Assembly: GCA_963800255.1 (NCBI GenBank)
Contig: CAWDAK010000019.1
Coordinates: forward strand, 1 to 64,000
Reading direction: 5' to 3'
DNA length: 64,000 bases
From: DATFVA01 sp963800255
GTDB lineage: Bacteria > Bacteroidota > Ignavibacteria > Ignavibacteriales > Ignavibacteriaceae
Below, one piece after another: positions 34,266-43,140 of this stretch. Position 1 is the first letter of the stretch; each line of letters opens with the position of its first letter. A model generated the notes under the pieces. It saw only the letters and a list, made by a program, of their open reading frames with translations, had not been told where the DNA came from and did not search any database. A program made the position numbers and the translations under genes.

Positions 34266-36989
34266 CTAGCGTCCAATAAGTACAAAAGGACTCCATTCGA
34301 GCGGATATGAATAAACGCCTCCTTTTACCAAATCAATTTTGGCTTTTCGTAACGCAGAAGAATAATTCATCCCGTCGAGGATATTTTTATAAAACAGTGT
34401 CATTAAGATAGGCGTAGATTTGTCAGCAGCCCGCCACAATGGAATCACAAGGTTGGCTGCTCCTGCATAAAGAAAGCTTCTCGTTAAGGAATATATTCCT
34501 TCGCCTTTCACGTTTGTACCCAGTCTGCTTTCGCAGTTGCTGAGTACAACGAGATCAGCATCAAGGGTAAGGTTGTAAATATCTCCGGCATAGAGATTCC
34601 CTTTCTCACCGTAGTATTCCAATCCTGAAAGATCAGGGTGTTCTTCATTTATAAAGGCAGGTGCTGCAAGGTGAATGAACTTGTACCCGCTCAAATTTTC
34701 TAATTTCAACCCGTTTTCCTCAGAAGCCGTCTTTGTATAAAGGTCATAATGATAATTATGCTCTTTAAATAATTCTCCTATCGAATTAATTTCATTTACG
34801 GAAGGAGTGTTTATATCTTTTCCCGGGATAGCAAGTCCTGCAAAGGTTTTTGCCTTATTATTATTCCTTTGCCGCAGGTTCTCTTTCAGGAGTAATCCTG
34901 AGTAATAGTAGCTTATCTCATAATCATTTATCAGGTATGGAAGGTTGGAAAAATCACCGTTAAACCTGCGGGGCTGAGGCTCAGTCAGCAGTGCTTCAAA
35001 CGGAAGATAAGAAAGGATATCGTCAGGAATAATATAAAGTTTTTGTTTATCCCTGAGCAGGCTTCTTACGGGTTCGATTAACTTTGAATATAATTCTGAA
35101 GCAGAAGTAAGGTAGTTTAAATAATTTAATTTCGGTAGAGATTCTCTGAATTGCCTTACCTTTTTAAAAAAACCAGAATCACAATTTACGTTAACTGCGT
35201 TTATAGAACTTTTTGTTAGTATGAAAATCGTAATACTGCTGTCACCGCAAAAATATTCCACCACAGCGGCATCCCCGGGCAGCAGTTCCCTTATCTCACC
35301 GGTAGAAGTGATCTCTCCCGGGTATTTCAGCTTATGGTATGCAGGAAAATTTTGTTCCAGGTAAATCTGCAGGTTATCATATTTGCGCCGGGTTTCAAAT
35401 AGCAGGTTCCGGTTATTGCCGATGGCTGGCAGATCATTCGACTCTTCTGCTTCTTCCTGTTTTTTCTGATACAGGGTGAGATCTGCCCTGAGATCATTCT
35501 CTTCAGAAATGAGACTGTCAGGCAGTCCCGCAAACTTACCTGCGTTTGTTTCCCCGATAGATTCAGCCATTATGCCGGCTTTATTTCTTTCAGAAAACCT
35601 GAAAGCTGTTTCGAGGTAGCCTGGATCATTTCTGAGGCCGTAAAGTTTAAGCGCAGTAAGCACACCCTGTTTGTTAACCTCATTAGACCTATTAGTGAGG
35701 ATTAACCTTGTATCTTCCTCGCTAAAACCTGTCTTTAGTTTTTCGATCACCGCCGAAGCCAGATTGTATGCATCCAGCGCTTTTTGAAGGATATAAGCGC
35801 TGTCTGTATTGCCTGTTTCCCGGGAATAAGCATTTCCTTTCCCGATTAATGCTGAAATCAGGCGTTTCCCTGAAGGCAGTTTATCAAGATTGACACGATC
35901 AGAAGCAGAGGGTGAATAGTCCGGCCAAACCACATATAGAGCCGAATCATAATATGCCACGGCAGATGATAATTCATTTTCCTTTAACGAAAGATCTCCT
36001 GAGGAAATGTAAGTCTCAGCCAGTCCGGGATTTGCAGGGGCGATTTTTTTATAAATAGAAACAGCCTTGTTAAGAAAATAAGCTGCATTATTAAAGTTGC
36101 CCATCTTCAGGAATACATTTCCAATCCCTGTGTAACTTAATGCCACATCGCGCGATTCCTCACCCGCATAATCTCTCCGTATCTGCATTGCCTTATAATC
36201 ATACTCAAGAGCCTTATTAAAATTACCTGTATAGCTGTAGGTATTAGCAAGGTTGTTATAGCTCATAGCCACATAGGGATGAGTCTCACCAAGCTTATCC
36301 ACCCAGATCTTTAACGCTTTTTCATCATACTGAATAGACTTTCTGTAATCCTCTTTCAGAAGATATACGTTTGAAATATTCGTATAGCAATTGGCAAAAT
36401 ACGGGTTATCTTTTGCAAGTGTGCTGTCCCATATCGAAAGTGCTTTGTTAAAGTACTGAAGGGCTTTATCATAATCGCCGGTACGGTAGTAGATCAAGCC
36501 GACATTATGGTAGCCTTTCCCGGTATTTACATGTTCCTCGCCGAATACTTTTTCATTTATATCCAGCATATTTTTGTAGTACTTGTACGCTTTATCGTAA
36601 TTGCCTTTTTCATAGTAGATTGTGCCTATGCTGTTGTAAAGCTCCGACCGCAGTGAGTCCTGGTTCTCCTTTAAATAACTTACCGCATCCAGCCCGTTAT
36701 TAAGATGTGTAAATGCCTGGGTATAATTTCCGAGGTATCTGTAGTTGATTCCTATATTTTTCTGGCAGTCAATGAAATTTTTCCAGCTTTCAAATTTTTC
36801 ATAGATGGAAGAGGCTTTCTCATAGTAGAAATTAGAGCTGTCATACTGAACATCCCTCCAGAAATCATCAGCTTTTTTATATAGCTTTTCAGCTTCAGCA
36901 GAGTCAGCGGGCTCCATTGAAAATATCCCGGAAACAGGGAATATCGATAGTGTTAAGGCAACAATTAATAAATGTTTATAATTCTTCAT
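34266..36989 (-). CDS. Exported TPR-CHAT domain protein with altered CHAT histidine site
   Basis: 907 residues. A signal peptide (about 1-25) precedes a run of TPR repeats (about 30-340; YEKGNYDKAYKYY, YRTGDYDKALQYF, LKEDYRKSIQYD are repeat cores with A/B helices). A helical linker follows, and a C-terminal CHAT domain (about 570-907). CHAT is a caspase-fold domain with a His-Cys pair. Here the cysteine is present in LVVLSNCESRLG (near 814), but the usual histidine position in HxAxHG reads HLAAPA (near 770), Pro replacing His. Substrate loop GEGIYSLTRSFLYAGA and a C-terminal WSPFVLIG are typical. Peptidase activity is doubtful, and it may be a binding protein. It is probably exported to the periplasm or cell surface. 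Confidence 0.85.
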   Translation of the reverse strand: MKNYKHLLIVALTLSIFPVSGIFSMEPADSAEAEKLYKKADDFWRDVQYDSSNFYYEKASSIYEKFESWKNFIDCQKNIGINYRYLGNYTQAFTHLNNGLDAVSYLKENQDSLRSELYNSIGTIYYEKGNYDKAYKYYKNMLDINEKVFGEEHVNTGKGYHNVGLIYYRTGDYDKALQYFNKALSIWDSTLAKDNPYFANCYTNISNVYLLKEDYRKSIQYDEKALKIWVDKLGETHPYVAMSYNNLANTYSYTGNFNKALEYDYKAMQIRRDYAGEESRDVALSYTGIGNVFLKMGNFNNAAYFLNKAVSIYKKIAPANPGLAETYISSGDLSLKENELSSAVAYYDSALYVVWPDYSPSASDRVNLDKLPSGKRLISALIGKGNAYSRETGNTDSAYILQKALDAYNLASAVIEKLKTGFSEEDTRLILTNRSNEVNKQGVLTALKLYGLRNDPGYLETAFRFSERNKAGIMAESIGETNAGKFAGLPDSLISEENDLRADLTLYQKKQEEAEESNDLPAIGNNRNLLFETRRKYDNLQIYLEQNFPAYHKLKYPGEITSTGEIRELLPGDAAVVEYFCGDSSITIFILTKSSINAVNVNCDSGFFKKVRQFRESLPKLNYLNYLTSASELYSKLIEPVRSLLRDKQKLYIIPDDILSYLPFEALLTEPQPRRFNGDFSNLPYLINDYEISYYYSGLLLKENLRQRNNNKAKTFAGLAIPGKDINTPSVNEINSIGELFKEHNYHYDLYTKTASEENGLKLENLSGYKFIHLAAPAFINEEHPDLSGLEYYGEKGNLYAGDIYNLTLDADLVVLSNCESRLGTNVKGEGIYSLTRSFLYAGAANLVIPLWRAADKSTPILMTLFYKNILDGMNYSSALRKAKIDLVKGGVYSYPLEWSPFVLIGR

Positions 36990-37222
36990 TTCGGGTAAAA
37001 CTAAACCTGGGAATCAGGAACAATCTAATTTTTCCTTATATCATTTTCAACCAATATTTAAGCGCCTTGTATGAAGTTTCAGCCTGCGGGAACTCATTTA
37101 CAATTATTTCTGTTATTCAATACAACCACTCAGAGCCGAAAAAGTTGTGATTCAAACAAGATATGGATTTTTTAATTCTGGTGGTAAAGTATATCTAATA
37201 ACTAATAATAACAGGAGATATC

Positions 37223-38272
37223 GTGAAAATTAACATTATTTCATTCGCTATTTCAATTCTTTTTCTGGTAACAGGGGTTCAAATATATGCTCAGTCAGCC
37301 AGGCTGCAGGTTATTCATAATGCTGCAGATGTGGCCGCTGACCCGGTTGATATATATCTCAATGGAAATCTGCTGCTTGACGATTTTGGTTTCAGGGAAG
37401 CAACACCGTTTATAGATGCACCTGCAGGTGTATTATTGAACATAGGAGTGGCTCCCGGAAACAGCAGTTCTGTGTCTGACACCCTGGTAAACTTTGCCGT
37501 AACCCTTGAAGATGGGGGTTCATACGTAGCAATTGCAAACGGAGTACTTAACCCTGCCTCATACGCAGCAAATCCTGACGGCAGAAGTACAGCATTTACA
37601 CTGTTCTTGAAGACAATGGCGAGGGAAAATGCAGCAGGTACAGGAGTTGATTTCTTTGTGGTACATGGATCTACGGATGCACCGACAGTCGATGTGATTG
37701 CCCGCAATGTCGCTACACTAGTTGATAATGCTGCATACGGTGATATCACAGATTACATAAATGTACCGGCAGGAAGCTATATACTGGATGTGACCCCCGG
37801 AGATGATAATAGTACAATCGTAGCCTCATTTAATGCGGATCTTTCTGGACTTGAAGGCGGCAGCGCTGTAGTATTTGCTTCAGGCTTCCTGGATCCATCA
37901 ATGAACCAGAACGGTGAGGCTTTCGGCATATTTGCTGCACTCAGTGACGGGACAGTCGCTTCATTCGGCGCTGTTACATCAAACAAAGATGATGAAGCAG
38001 CCGTTCCGCTTGAATATGGACTGCAGCAGAACTATCCTAATCCCTTTAACCCCTCCACTAACATATCTTTCAGTATTCCTGAGCAGCAGTTGGTACAGTT
38101 AAAGGTATATAATGCAATTGGACAGGAGGTTGCTACTCTGGTAAACGATGTTATGAATAGTGGAAATCACTCTGTTACTTTTAAAGCTGCAGACTTTTCA
38201 TCAGGCGTGTACTTTTATAAACTTCGAACGGGAAATTTTAGTGAAGTGAAGAAAATGATGCTGGCCAAGTAA
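37223..38272 (+). CDS. DUF4397 secreted protein with T9SS sorting tail
   Basis: 349 residues. GTG start with AGGAGAT five bases upstream, then a signal peptide ending ...VQIYAQ. Two DUF4397 domains follow: ARLQVIHNAADVAADPVDIYLNG (about 26-48) opens the first, and VDFFVVHGSTDAPTVDVI (about 142) the second. The last ~85 residues are a T9SS type A sorting domain, with NYPNPFNPSTNISFSIP and GVYFYKLRTG. It is predicted to be secreted through the outer membrane and attached at the surface. DUF4397 domains have an adhesin-like beta fold, but no ligand is known. A dispersed inverted-repeat element starts 18 bp past its stop. Confidence 0.9.
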   Translation: MKINIISFAISILFLVTGVQIYAQSARLQVIHNAADVAADPVDIYLNGNLLLDDFGFREATPFIDAPAGVLLNIGVAPGNSSSVSDTLVNFAVTLEDGGSYVAIANGVLNPASYAANPDGRSTAFTLFLKTMARENAAGTGVDFFVVHGSTDAPTVDVIARNVATLVDNAAYGDITDYINVPAGSYILDVTPGDDNSTIVASFNADLSGLEGGSAVVFASGFLDPSMNQNGEAFGIFAALSDGTVASFGAVTSNKDDEAAVPLEYGLQQNYPNPFNPSTNISFSIPEQQLVQLKVYNAIGQEVATLVNDVMNSGNHSVTFKAADFSSGVYFYKLRTGNFSEVKKMMLAK

Positions 38273-38290
38273 CATCATAATGAGGTTATA

Positions 38291-38477
38291 AAAGGAGGCT
38301 GTCTCATAAGTGTCATTCCGAATCAGTTCGGAATCTGATCGAATTGTCATTCCGAATTTAGTTAGGAATCTGATCGAATTGTCATTCCGAATTTAGTTCG
38401 GAATCTATTTCCCACATTGATTAGAACCTGAAACCCGTTCAGGTTGACAAAATCAGACTTTTGAGACAACCTCCTTT
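38291..38477. mobile_element. Inverted-repeat element, copy A (MITE-like)
   Basis: 187 bp bounded by near-perfect 16-base inverted repeats, AAAGGAGGCTGTCTCA on the left and TGAGACAACCTCCTTT on the right (15/16 complementary). The right part also contains AACCTGAA-ACCCG-TTCAGGTT, shared in reverse orientation with the element at 61600-61686. No coding capacity. It is likely a non-autonomous repeat or a dispersed terminator-like sequence. It also holds three copies of a shorter repeat. Confidence 0.65.
38312..38410. repeat. Three tandem ~35-bp palindromic repeats
   Basis: Copies at 38312-38345, 38346-38380 and 38381-38410, each opening GTCATTCCGAAT and containing the hairpin arms ATTCCGAA/TTCGGAAT (one copy has AGGAAT). 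Units one and two end CTGATCGAATT. They resemble REP-type hairpins and sit inside inverted-repeat element copy A. Confidence 0.8.
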
Positions 38478-38882
38478 TTATTATCCCTCCGGCCGGGCAT
38501 TTTGTATCGAAGTTCTGAGTTTACGGATTTAAAAAAATGCCTTATTTGTGAACTGTACCTTGAACTGTCCCTGAATCATCACGGATACGTGCCGCCGCAG
38601 GTTAAAATAGGATATTCAGATATTGCATATTCATACCCTATTCGTGAGAGAACGTAAGGTAAAAGCTCGCCTCCTGTCGATCTTTTATATGAAAGTACCT
38701 TAAAGAATTCGTGATATTATTTTTATTGGAAAGTAATGATGCCGAAAGATTTTACTGAATTAAATTGGCAGTCGTGGAAAAGGGGGTTGACAGAATTACG
38801 GAATCGGCGTATGTTCACTACGTGCTTCTGCATTTCCAGGGCATAAGTTCAGGGAGTATTACTATTATGGGAGTAAAATTTT
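38478..38882. other. 405-bp intergenic stretch
   Basis: No gene is supported. One 36-codon open frame starting MMPKDFTEL lies at the right but has no other support. The only notable feature is a promoter-like sequence at 38787-38815. Confidence 0.5.
38787..38815 (+). promoter_or_regulatory. Candidate promoter of the PorV-like gene
   Basis: TTGACA, 17 bases, TATGTT. A perfect -35 consensus and a TAnnTT-type -10, about 68 bases before the ATG at 38883. Confidence 0.45.
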
Positions 38883-39182
38883 ATGAGATACCCGGTTTTA
38901 ATTCTAACACTTCTTCTGATATTTTCAATTAATAAAAACGAATTTGCACAAGGCGAAGCTGCGGTGCCTTTTTTGTTAGTGCAGCCATCTCCTTCGCTTG
39001 CAGCAATGGGACAGACAGGTACAGCACTTCCAACGAACGATCCTTTTGCATTCGTCTGGAATCCCGCTCAGCTCGGTTATACAAGTCAGCATACTAATCT
39101 TTCGATTATTTTTTATCCGTCTAAAGTTGACTGGCTCGGGTCATTGAGCGCCCGGGTTAGAGCTAAAAGGACTGGCCTTTAA
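38883..39182 (+). CDS. PorV/PorQ-like outer-membrane beta-barrel, N-terminal fragment
   Basis: First ~99 residues of an outer-membrane protein that is broken by one frame change. It has a signal peptide (to about residue 22) and then the pattern AAVPFLLVQPSPSLAAMGQTGTA...AFVWNPAQLGY, which is the N-terminal hallmark of the PorV/PorQ and UPF0164 barrels. Dropping one G from GGG at 39154-39156 continues the protein as RLELKGLAFNAGYNF into the next fragment, giving about 416 residues. PorV-type proteins serve type IX secretion or transport small hydrophobic molecules. Confidence 0.7.
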   Translation: MRYPVLILTLLLIFSINKNEFAQGEAAVPFLLVQPSPSLAAMGQTGTALPTNDPFAFVWNPAQLGYTSQHTNLSIIFYPSKVDWLGSLSARVRAKRTGL

Positions 39183-39225
39183 TGCCGGATATAATTTTAA
39201 GGAACTTATAAGTTTCCCATTAAGT

Positions 39226-40134
39226 GTGGGATTCGGATACTCAAGGAATGAATTAGATTATGGAAAATTTCATTATGGTCCTGAAACAGGACAAACCTCC
39301 GAGCCAAAAGATTATTATAATGCTTATTCACTCGGAATAGGCATTGATTATTTCATTCAGTTTAATGCCGGTTTCACAATAAAAAATATTACCTCAGAAA
39401 TCGGCGGCTATTTTGTAGAAGAAGAATCCCATGCTTCAGCGAAAGCTGAGAGGACCATAACTGATTTCGGACTGCTTATCAATGTTCCAATAATCAAACT
39501 TATCGACCAAGACTTATTTTTCGGAATGAACGCCGGGAATAAACTTATTCCTTTTTTTAATTTCTCAACAGGCTATTCAAAGTCAAATATAGGTGATAGT
39601 ATCTATTACCTGGATCCGGCACAGTCTGATCCTCTTCCGAGAATAGACAGACTGGGATACGGAATTAAAACAGGTATTGATCTTGTCTCAGATGATTTTC
39701 GGATAAATACAATTAGTCTTTCCTTTACAGCTGAAGCAGATGACATAATAATATCGAGAGATACTACAGGCCAATGGTCGTACCAGTCTACTTTAAGCGA
39801 TCTCCATTTATGGAAAAATATAATTAATGTTGAAGGAGATGGGTGGATTGTTTCCCATGCAGGATACAAAATCGATTTATTTGAAACAATTTCCTTCAGC
39901 GGGGGACACTTTTCTGGACGGGGATTCGATGTTAGAAAATCTAACGGATATGAAATCAGAGCTAAAGGTTTATTTAAACTTTATGCTTTATGGGCTGATA
40001 ATTCCATAACTGATTTTCTAAGGGACCATTTTGATATAGCATATTACCACACCAATTTCTTTTCCGGGCATCCTTTAGTAACAGAAATGACCGGTCTTGC
40101 TTTATATATTTCTAATCTTGACAGTTTGTTTTAA
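39226..40134 (+). CDS. PorV/PorQ-like outer-membrane beta-barrel, C-terminal fragment
   Basis: The remaining ~300 residues of the barrel. The correct frame is already open from about 39154; the GTG at 39226 is internal. Alternating hydrophobic beta-strand text such as AYSLGIGIDYFIQFNAG and FGMNAGNKLIPFFNFSTGY supports a barrel. There is no typical closing aromatic residue other than the terminal SLF. It has no ribosome-binding site of its own, so it is probably untranslated unless the frame change is a sequencing error. It is followed by a bidirectional terminator shared with the convergent lipoprotein gene. Confidence 0.65.
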   Translation: MGFGYSRNELDYGKFHYGPETGQTSEPKDYYNAYSLGIGIDYFIQFNAGFTIKNITSEIGGYFVEEESHASAKAERTITDFGLLINVPIIKLIDQDLFFGMNAGNKLIPFFNFSTGYSKSNIGDSIYYLDPAQSDPLPRIDRLGYGIKTGIDLVSDDFRINTISLSFTAEADDIIISRDTTGQWSYQSTLSDLHLWKNIINVEGDGWIVSHAGYKIDLFETISFSGGHFSGRGFDVRKSNGYEIRAKGLFKLYALWADNSITDFLRDHFDIAYYHTNFFSGHPLVTEMTGLALYISNLDSLF

Positions 40135-40143
40135 GTAATAAAA

Positions 40144-40172
40144 TACCCCGGCGGCTTGAAGCTGTCGGGGTA
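40144..40172. terminator. Bidirectional terminator
   Basis: 13-bp stem TACCCCGGCGGCT/AGCTGTCGGGGTA (two G-U pairs) with a 3-base loop, flanked by A/T-rich sequence on both sides. It lies between the convergent PorV-like and DUF4382 genes. Confidence 0.8.
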
Positions 40173-40196
40173 AAATATTTATGCGTCTGAATTATC

Positions 40197-40982
40197 TTAA
40201 TGATTAAGATCGATCACGCCAATTTCAGTATTACTACCAGCGGTAACTTCAACATCAGCTATAACAGTATCTGTATATGCAATATTATCGGGATGTACAT
40301 AAACGTCATAAGTTCCGGCTGGAAGTACCATCAGGCTGAAGAATCCTTCCGGATCAGGAAATGTTGTAACAGTATCAGTGCCTGCTAATGTCCATACGGT
40401 CGCATCAGCATCAGCAGGTAGAACCTGTCCGGAAATTCTGCCCGATGTAACCATCGGCATTACTCTTATCACAGGGTTCATCATATACACACCATTACCG
40501 GTAACATGAATTGACCTGTCGGCATTAAAATCGAGAAGCAGCTCATAAAGGTTATCAGGTTCGATATCAAATTCGTGATTAAGTTTTATACCTGTCTGCA
40601 TCCCGCTCGGGATAGTTAAAGGATATGTTACGCCATTCACAACAACGTTGCTGCCCTCTCCAAGGATCAGCCTTATCTGTGTATAATGACCTGCAGTGAG
40701 AAACGTATCTCCCAGCACAACGCTCGCACCGTTTGTAAGCTGCAGAAGGTCGTAAGTATGAGGAACAGGATTTATAATCATCCAGCTGCCCTCCGAACTA
40801 TCAGCCATATGAACTTCCACACGGTTAACAACGACATTAACCTGATCGTATGAGGCAGGCGAGTCAACCATTGAAATCTTAAGCTGTCCCTGACCGTTAA
40901 CAGGATTAGTTGAATTATCTTTTGAACATCCCGCGTAAATAAAAAGAAGAATTACAGGAATTATATAGATTAGTTTTTTCAT
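40197..40982 (-). CDS. DUF4382 domain lipoprotein
   Basis: 261 residues. The signal peptide ends with the lipobox-like YAGC at residue 19. DUF4382 follows (about 31-175; GQLKISMVDSPASYDQVNVVVNRVEVHM at its start, given as a landmark), then a carboxypeptidase-regulatory-like Ig domain (about 180-255; SGRISGQVLPADADATVW). It is predicted to be attached to the periplasmic or outer face of an envelope membrane. Function unknown. Monocistronic, with 301 bp of apparently empty sequence upstream. Confidence 0.85.
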   Translation of the reverse strand: MKKLIYIIPVILLFIYAGCSKDNSTNPVNGQGQLKISMVDSPASYDQVNVVVNRVEVHMADSSEGSWMIINPVPHTYDLLQLTNGASVVLGDTFLTAGHYTQIRLILGEGSNVVVNGVTYPLTIPSGMQTGIKLNHEFDIEPDNLYELLLDFNADRSIHVTGNGVYMMNPVIRVMPMVTSGRISGQVLPADADATVWTLAGTDTVTTFPDPEGFFSLMVLPAGTYDVYVHPDNIAYTDTVIADVEVTAGSNTEIGVIDLNH

Positions 40983-41283
40983 TTTCGCACCATTCGCTTT
41001 ATTGATGTATTTTAACAGATGATTATTTTATTAATAATTATATGCAGGGTTAATGTTCCCGCTCACTTTATCGAAATGACAGTTTTTTGATTTATTAAAA
41101 TCGTAATAAGATAACAGAAAGTATACCAGTTACCCTCACTGATAATATTAGGCTTTTCAGGGCGTTCTAGAATGCTTTTTGTCACATATGCCATTTTCGG
41201 CGGCCATTTTAAGCAAAGAGGATGAATAATATTCATCGGTTAAGCAAAAAAAACGTATATCATTAACATTTCCTGATAATAAG
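40983..41283. other. 301-bp divergent intergenic stretch
   Basis: Lies between the leftward lipoprotein gene and the rightward AEC transporter gene. AT-rich with scattered homopolymers. No coding frame, hairpin or confident promoter was found. Confidence 0.5.
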
Positions 41284-42228
41284 TTGCAAAATTTAATTGT
41301 AGTTGCTGGTTTAGTTGCGCCTGTTTTTTTAATAGTTGCTCTTGGATATTTCTTAAAGAAACTGGGGATGATAAACGATAACTTTGTCAAACTATCATCC
41401 AGGATTGTTTTTTCAGTTTCATTGCCGGCCCTTATATTTACAGAAATCTCCAGTACCGATCTTAGCAGTATTCTAAACCTTGAACTTATTGGTTATGCTT
41501 ATGCAGGAACCCTTGTAACATTCTTCTTTGTCTGGATCGTCTCTATCCCGTTCGTTAAAACAGCCAGAGACAGGACGGTTTTTATTCAGGGAAGTTTCAG
41601 AGGGAATTTTGCTGTTATTGGTCTTGCTTTGATCGCTAATATTTATGGTATCGATAACCTGGGGAAAGCATCCCTGCTGCTAGCCTTTACAATTCCGATT
41701 TACAATACCCTCTCTGTTATTGCATTAACTGTTCCGCTGAGAAAAGAACGTCAGTTGAATATCAGTCACACAATAATAGAGATCCTCAGGAACCCTCTGG
41801 TACTTGCAGTAGTTATTTCGATACCTTTTTCAATTTTTAAAATAAATCTTCCTTTCATTGTAGAAAGAACAATAAATTACCTGGCTGCTCTTGCACTACC
41901 TCTTGCTCTTCTGGGAATCGGGGGGTTTATGGATTTTAAAGAGATAAAAAAGGGTTTCTCACTTTCTCTTTATTCAACTTTCCTGAAACTGATAGTATTT
42001 CCCTTTCTGATGACTTACGGAGCGTACCTTTTCGGATTCCGCGGTTATGATCTTGGTATTCTCTTTATACTTTTCGCCTGCCCTACAGCTATTGCCAGCT
42101 TTATTATGGCTGAAGCAATGGGGTCAAACAGCAAACTGGCCGCCAATATACTTCTTATGACAACCCTGGTTTCTCTACTTACAATCACAATCGGACTTTT
42201 CATTCTTAAACAATATAATCTTATCTGA
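41284..42228 (+). CDS. AEC-family transporter
   Basis: 314 residues, about ten transmembrane helices. The N-terminal half (FLIVALGYFLKKLGMI, SLPALIFTEIS) and the middle NLPFIVERTINYLAALALPLALLGIGGFM (landmark near 200-228) match the auxin-efflux-carrier/malonate-permease superfamily. It is expected to export or import small organic acids at the inner membrane. The start is TTG, since no in-frame ATG exists between the upstream stop at 41227 and the conserved start of helix one. Substrate unknown. Confidence 0.85.
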   Translation: MQNLIVVAGLVAPVFLIVALGYFLKKLGMINDNFVKLSSRIVFSVSLPALIFTEISSTDLSSILNLELIGYAYAGTLVTFFFVWIVSIPFVKTARDRTVFIQGSFRGNFAVIGLALIANIYGIDNLGKASLLLAFTIPIYNTLSVIALTVPLRKERQLNISHTIIEILRNPLVLAVVISIPFSIFKINLPFIVERTINYLAALALPLALLGIGGFMDFKEIKKGFSLSLYSTFLKLIVFPFLMTYGAYLFGFRGYDLGILFILFACPTAIASFIMAEAMGSNSKLAANILLMTTLVSLLTITIGLFILKQYNLI

Positions 42229-42299
42229 TTTCTTTTTTAACAGGCAAACACTATATTCTCACTATTCACTACAAATCTTTTTCAGGGAGAGGAATCATT

Positions 42300-42533
42300 A
42301 TGGAAAAAAATATAAGCGGATTGAAAATTATAATTGACAGGGATATGTGCATCGGTACTGCCAACTGCATAAGGGTTGCTGGAGAAGTTTTCGAACTTGA
42401 CAATCAGAAGATTGTTACCTTCAAGTCTGATTTAAAGGAACCTGATCAAAGGACTTTAATTGAGGCATGTTCTGTTTGTCCTGTTAATGCCATAACCGCT
42501 ATTGACGAACAGGGAAACCAATTAATGCCGTAA
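42300..42533 (+). CDS. Single-cluster ferredoxin
   Basis: 77 residues. Cysteines at 17, 23, 57 and 60 in the arrangement C-x5-C ... C-x2-C-P, with the CP at the end of the last motif, as in small [4Fe-4S]/[3Fe-4S] ferredoxins of the Fer4_13/cytochrome-P450 partner type. It transfers electrons in the cytosol. It sits 71 bp after the AEC gene and 78 bp before the DinB-like gene, with no obvious redox partner next to it. Confidence 0.88.
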   Translation: MEKNISGLKIIIDRDMCIGTANCIRVAGEVFELDNQKIVTFKSDLKEPDQRTLIEACSVCPVNAITAIDEQGNQLMP

Positions 42534-42611
42534 TATTTAATTGCTGTGCTGAACACAACTGCACCATAAAATATTTTTAATTTGGAGCAGAATAAATAAC
42601 CGGAGGTGCTG

Positions 42612-43085
42612 ATGGATGAAAAAGTATTAACTGGTGAGCTTATAAACTTACTGGGTAAGGAACAGGCTCACGTATCTCTAGAGAATTCGCTCGATGGGTT
42701 GAATCCCGGGAACAGGGCGAAGAAGCCGAAAGAAGGCCTGCATTCAGTTTGGGATGAACTGGAACATATCAGGATAACCCAGGAGGATATATTAAAATAC
42801 ATGATCGATCCTGACTGGAAGTCTCCTTCCTGGCCTGATGATTACTGGCCCGAAGACAGGGAAAAAGTATCCGATGAAGAATGGAATAAATCTGTTAAAC
42901 AATGTATTTCAGACAGGGATGAATTAATTAAAATCATTAAAGAAAAGGGAAGCAGCATTACAGGCAGTATCCCCCATGCCGAAGTACATACTTACCTGAG
43001 GGAAATACTAATTGCCGCACAGCATAATTCTTATCATATAGCACAGATTGCATTAATCAGAAAGATGCTCGGCAATTGGAAGTAG
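42612..43085 (+). CDS. DinB-family metal-binding protein
   Basis: 157 residues from the ATG at 42612, preferred over the GTG six bases upstream because GGAGG precedes it at correct spacing. The DinB four-helix bundle has three metal-ligand histidines: ELEHIRITQ near residue 50, and AAQHNSYHIAQI near 138-142. DinB proteins are usually Ni/Zn-binding thiol-transferase-like or stress-linked enzymes, and the name does not imply DNA polymerase. Substrate unknown. Confidence 0.82.
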   Translation: MDEKVLTGELINLLGKEQAHVSLENSLDGLNPGNRAKKPKEGLHSVWDELEHIRITQEDILKYMIDPDWKSPSWPDDYWPEDREKVSDEEWNKSVKQCISDRDELIKIIKEKGSSITGSIPHAEVHTYLREILIAAQHNSYHIAQIALIRKMLGNWK

Positions 43086-43140
43086 TTTATTCCGGCGGCT
43101 TTATAGTGGTACATATTCATCCTTTTAGGTAAATTCTCTT

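Noticed and set aside
38312..38410. CRISPR array
   Set aside because: The repeats are contiguous without unique spacers, and no cas gene lies nearby.
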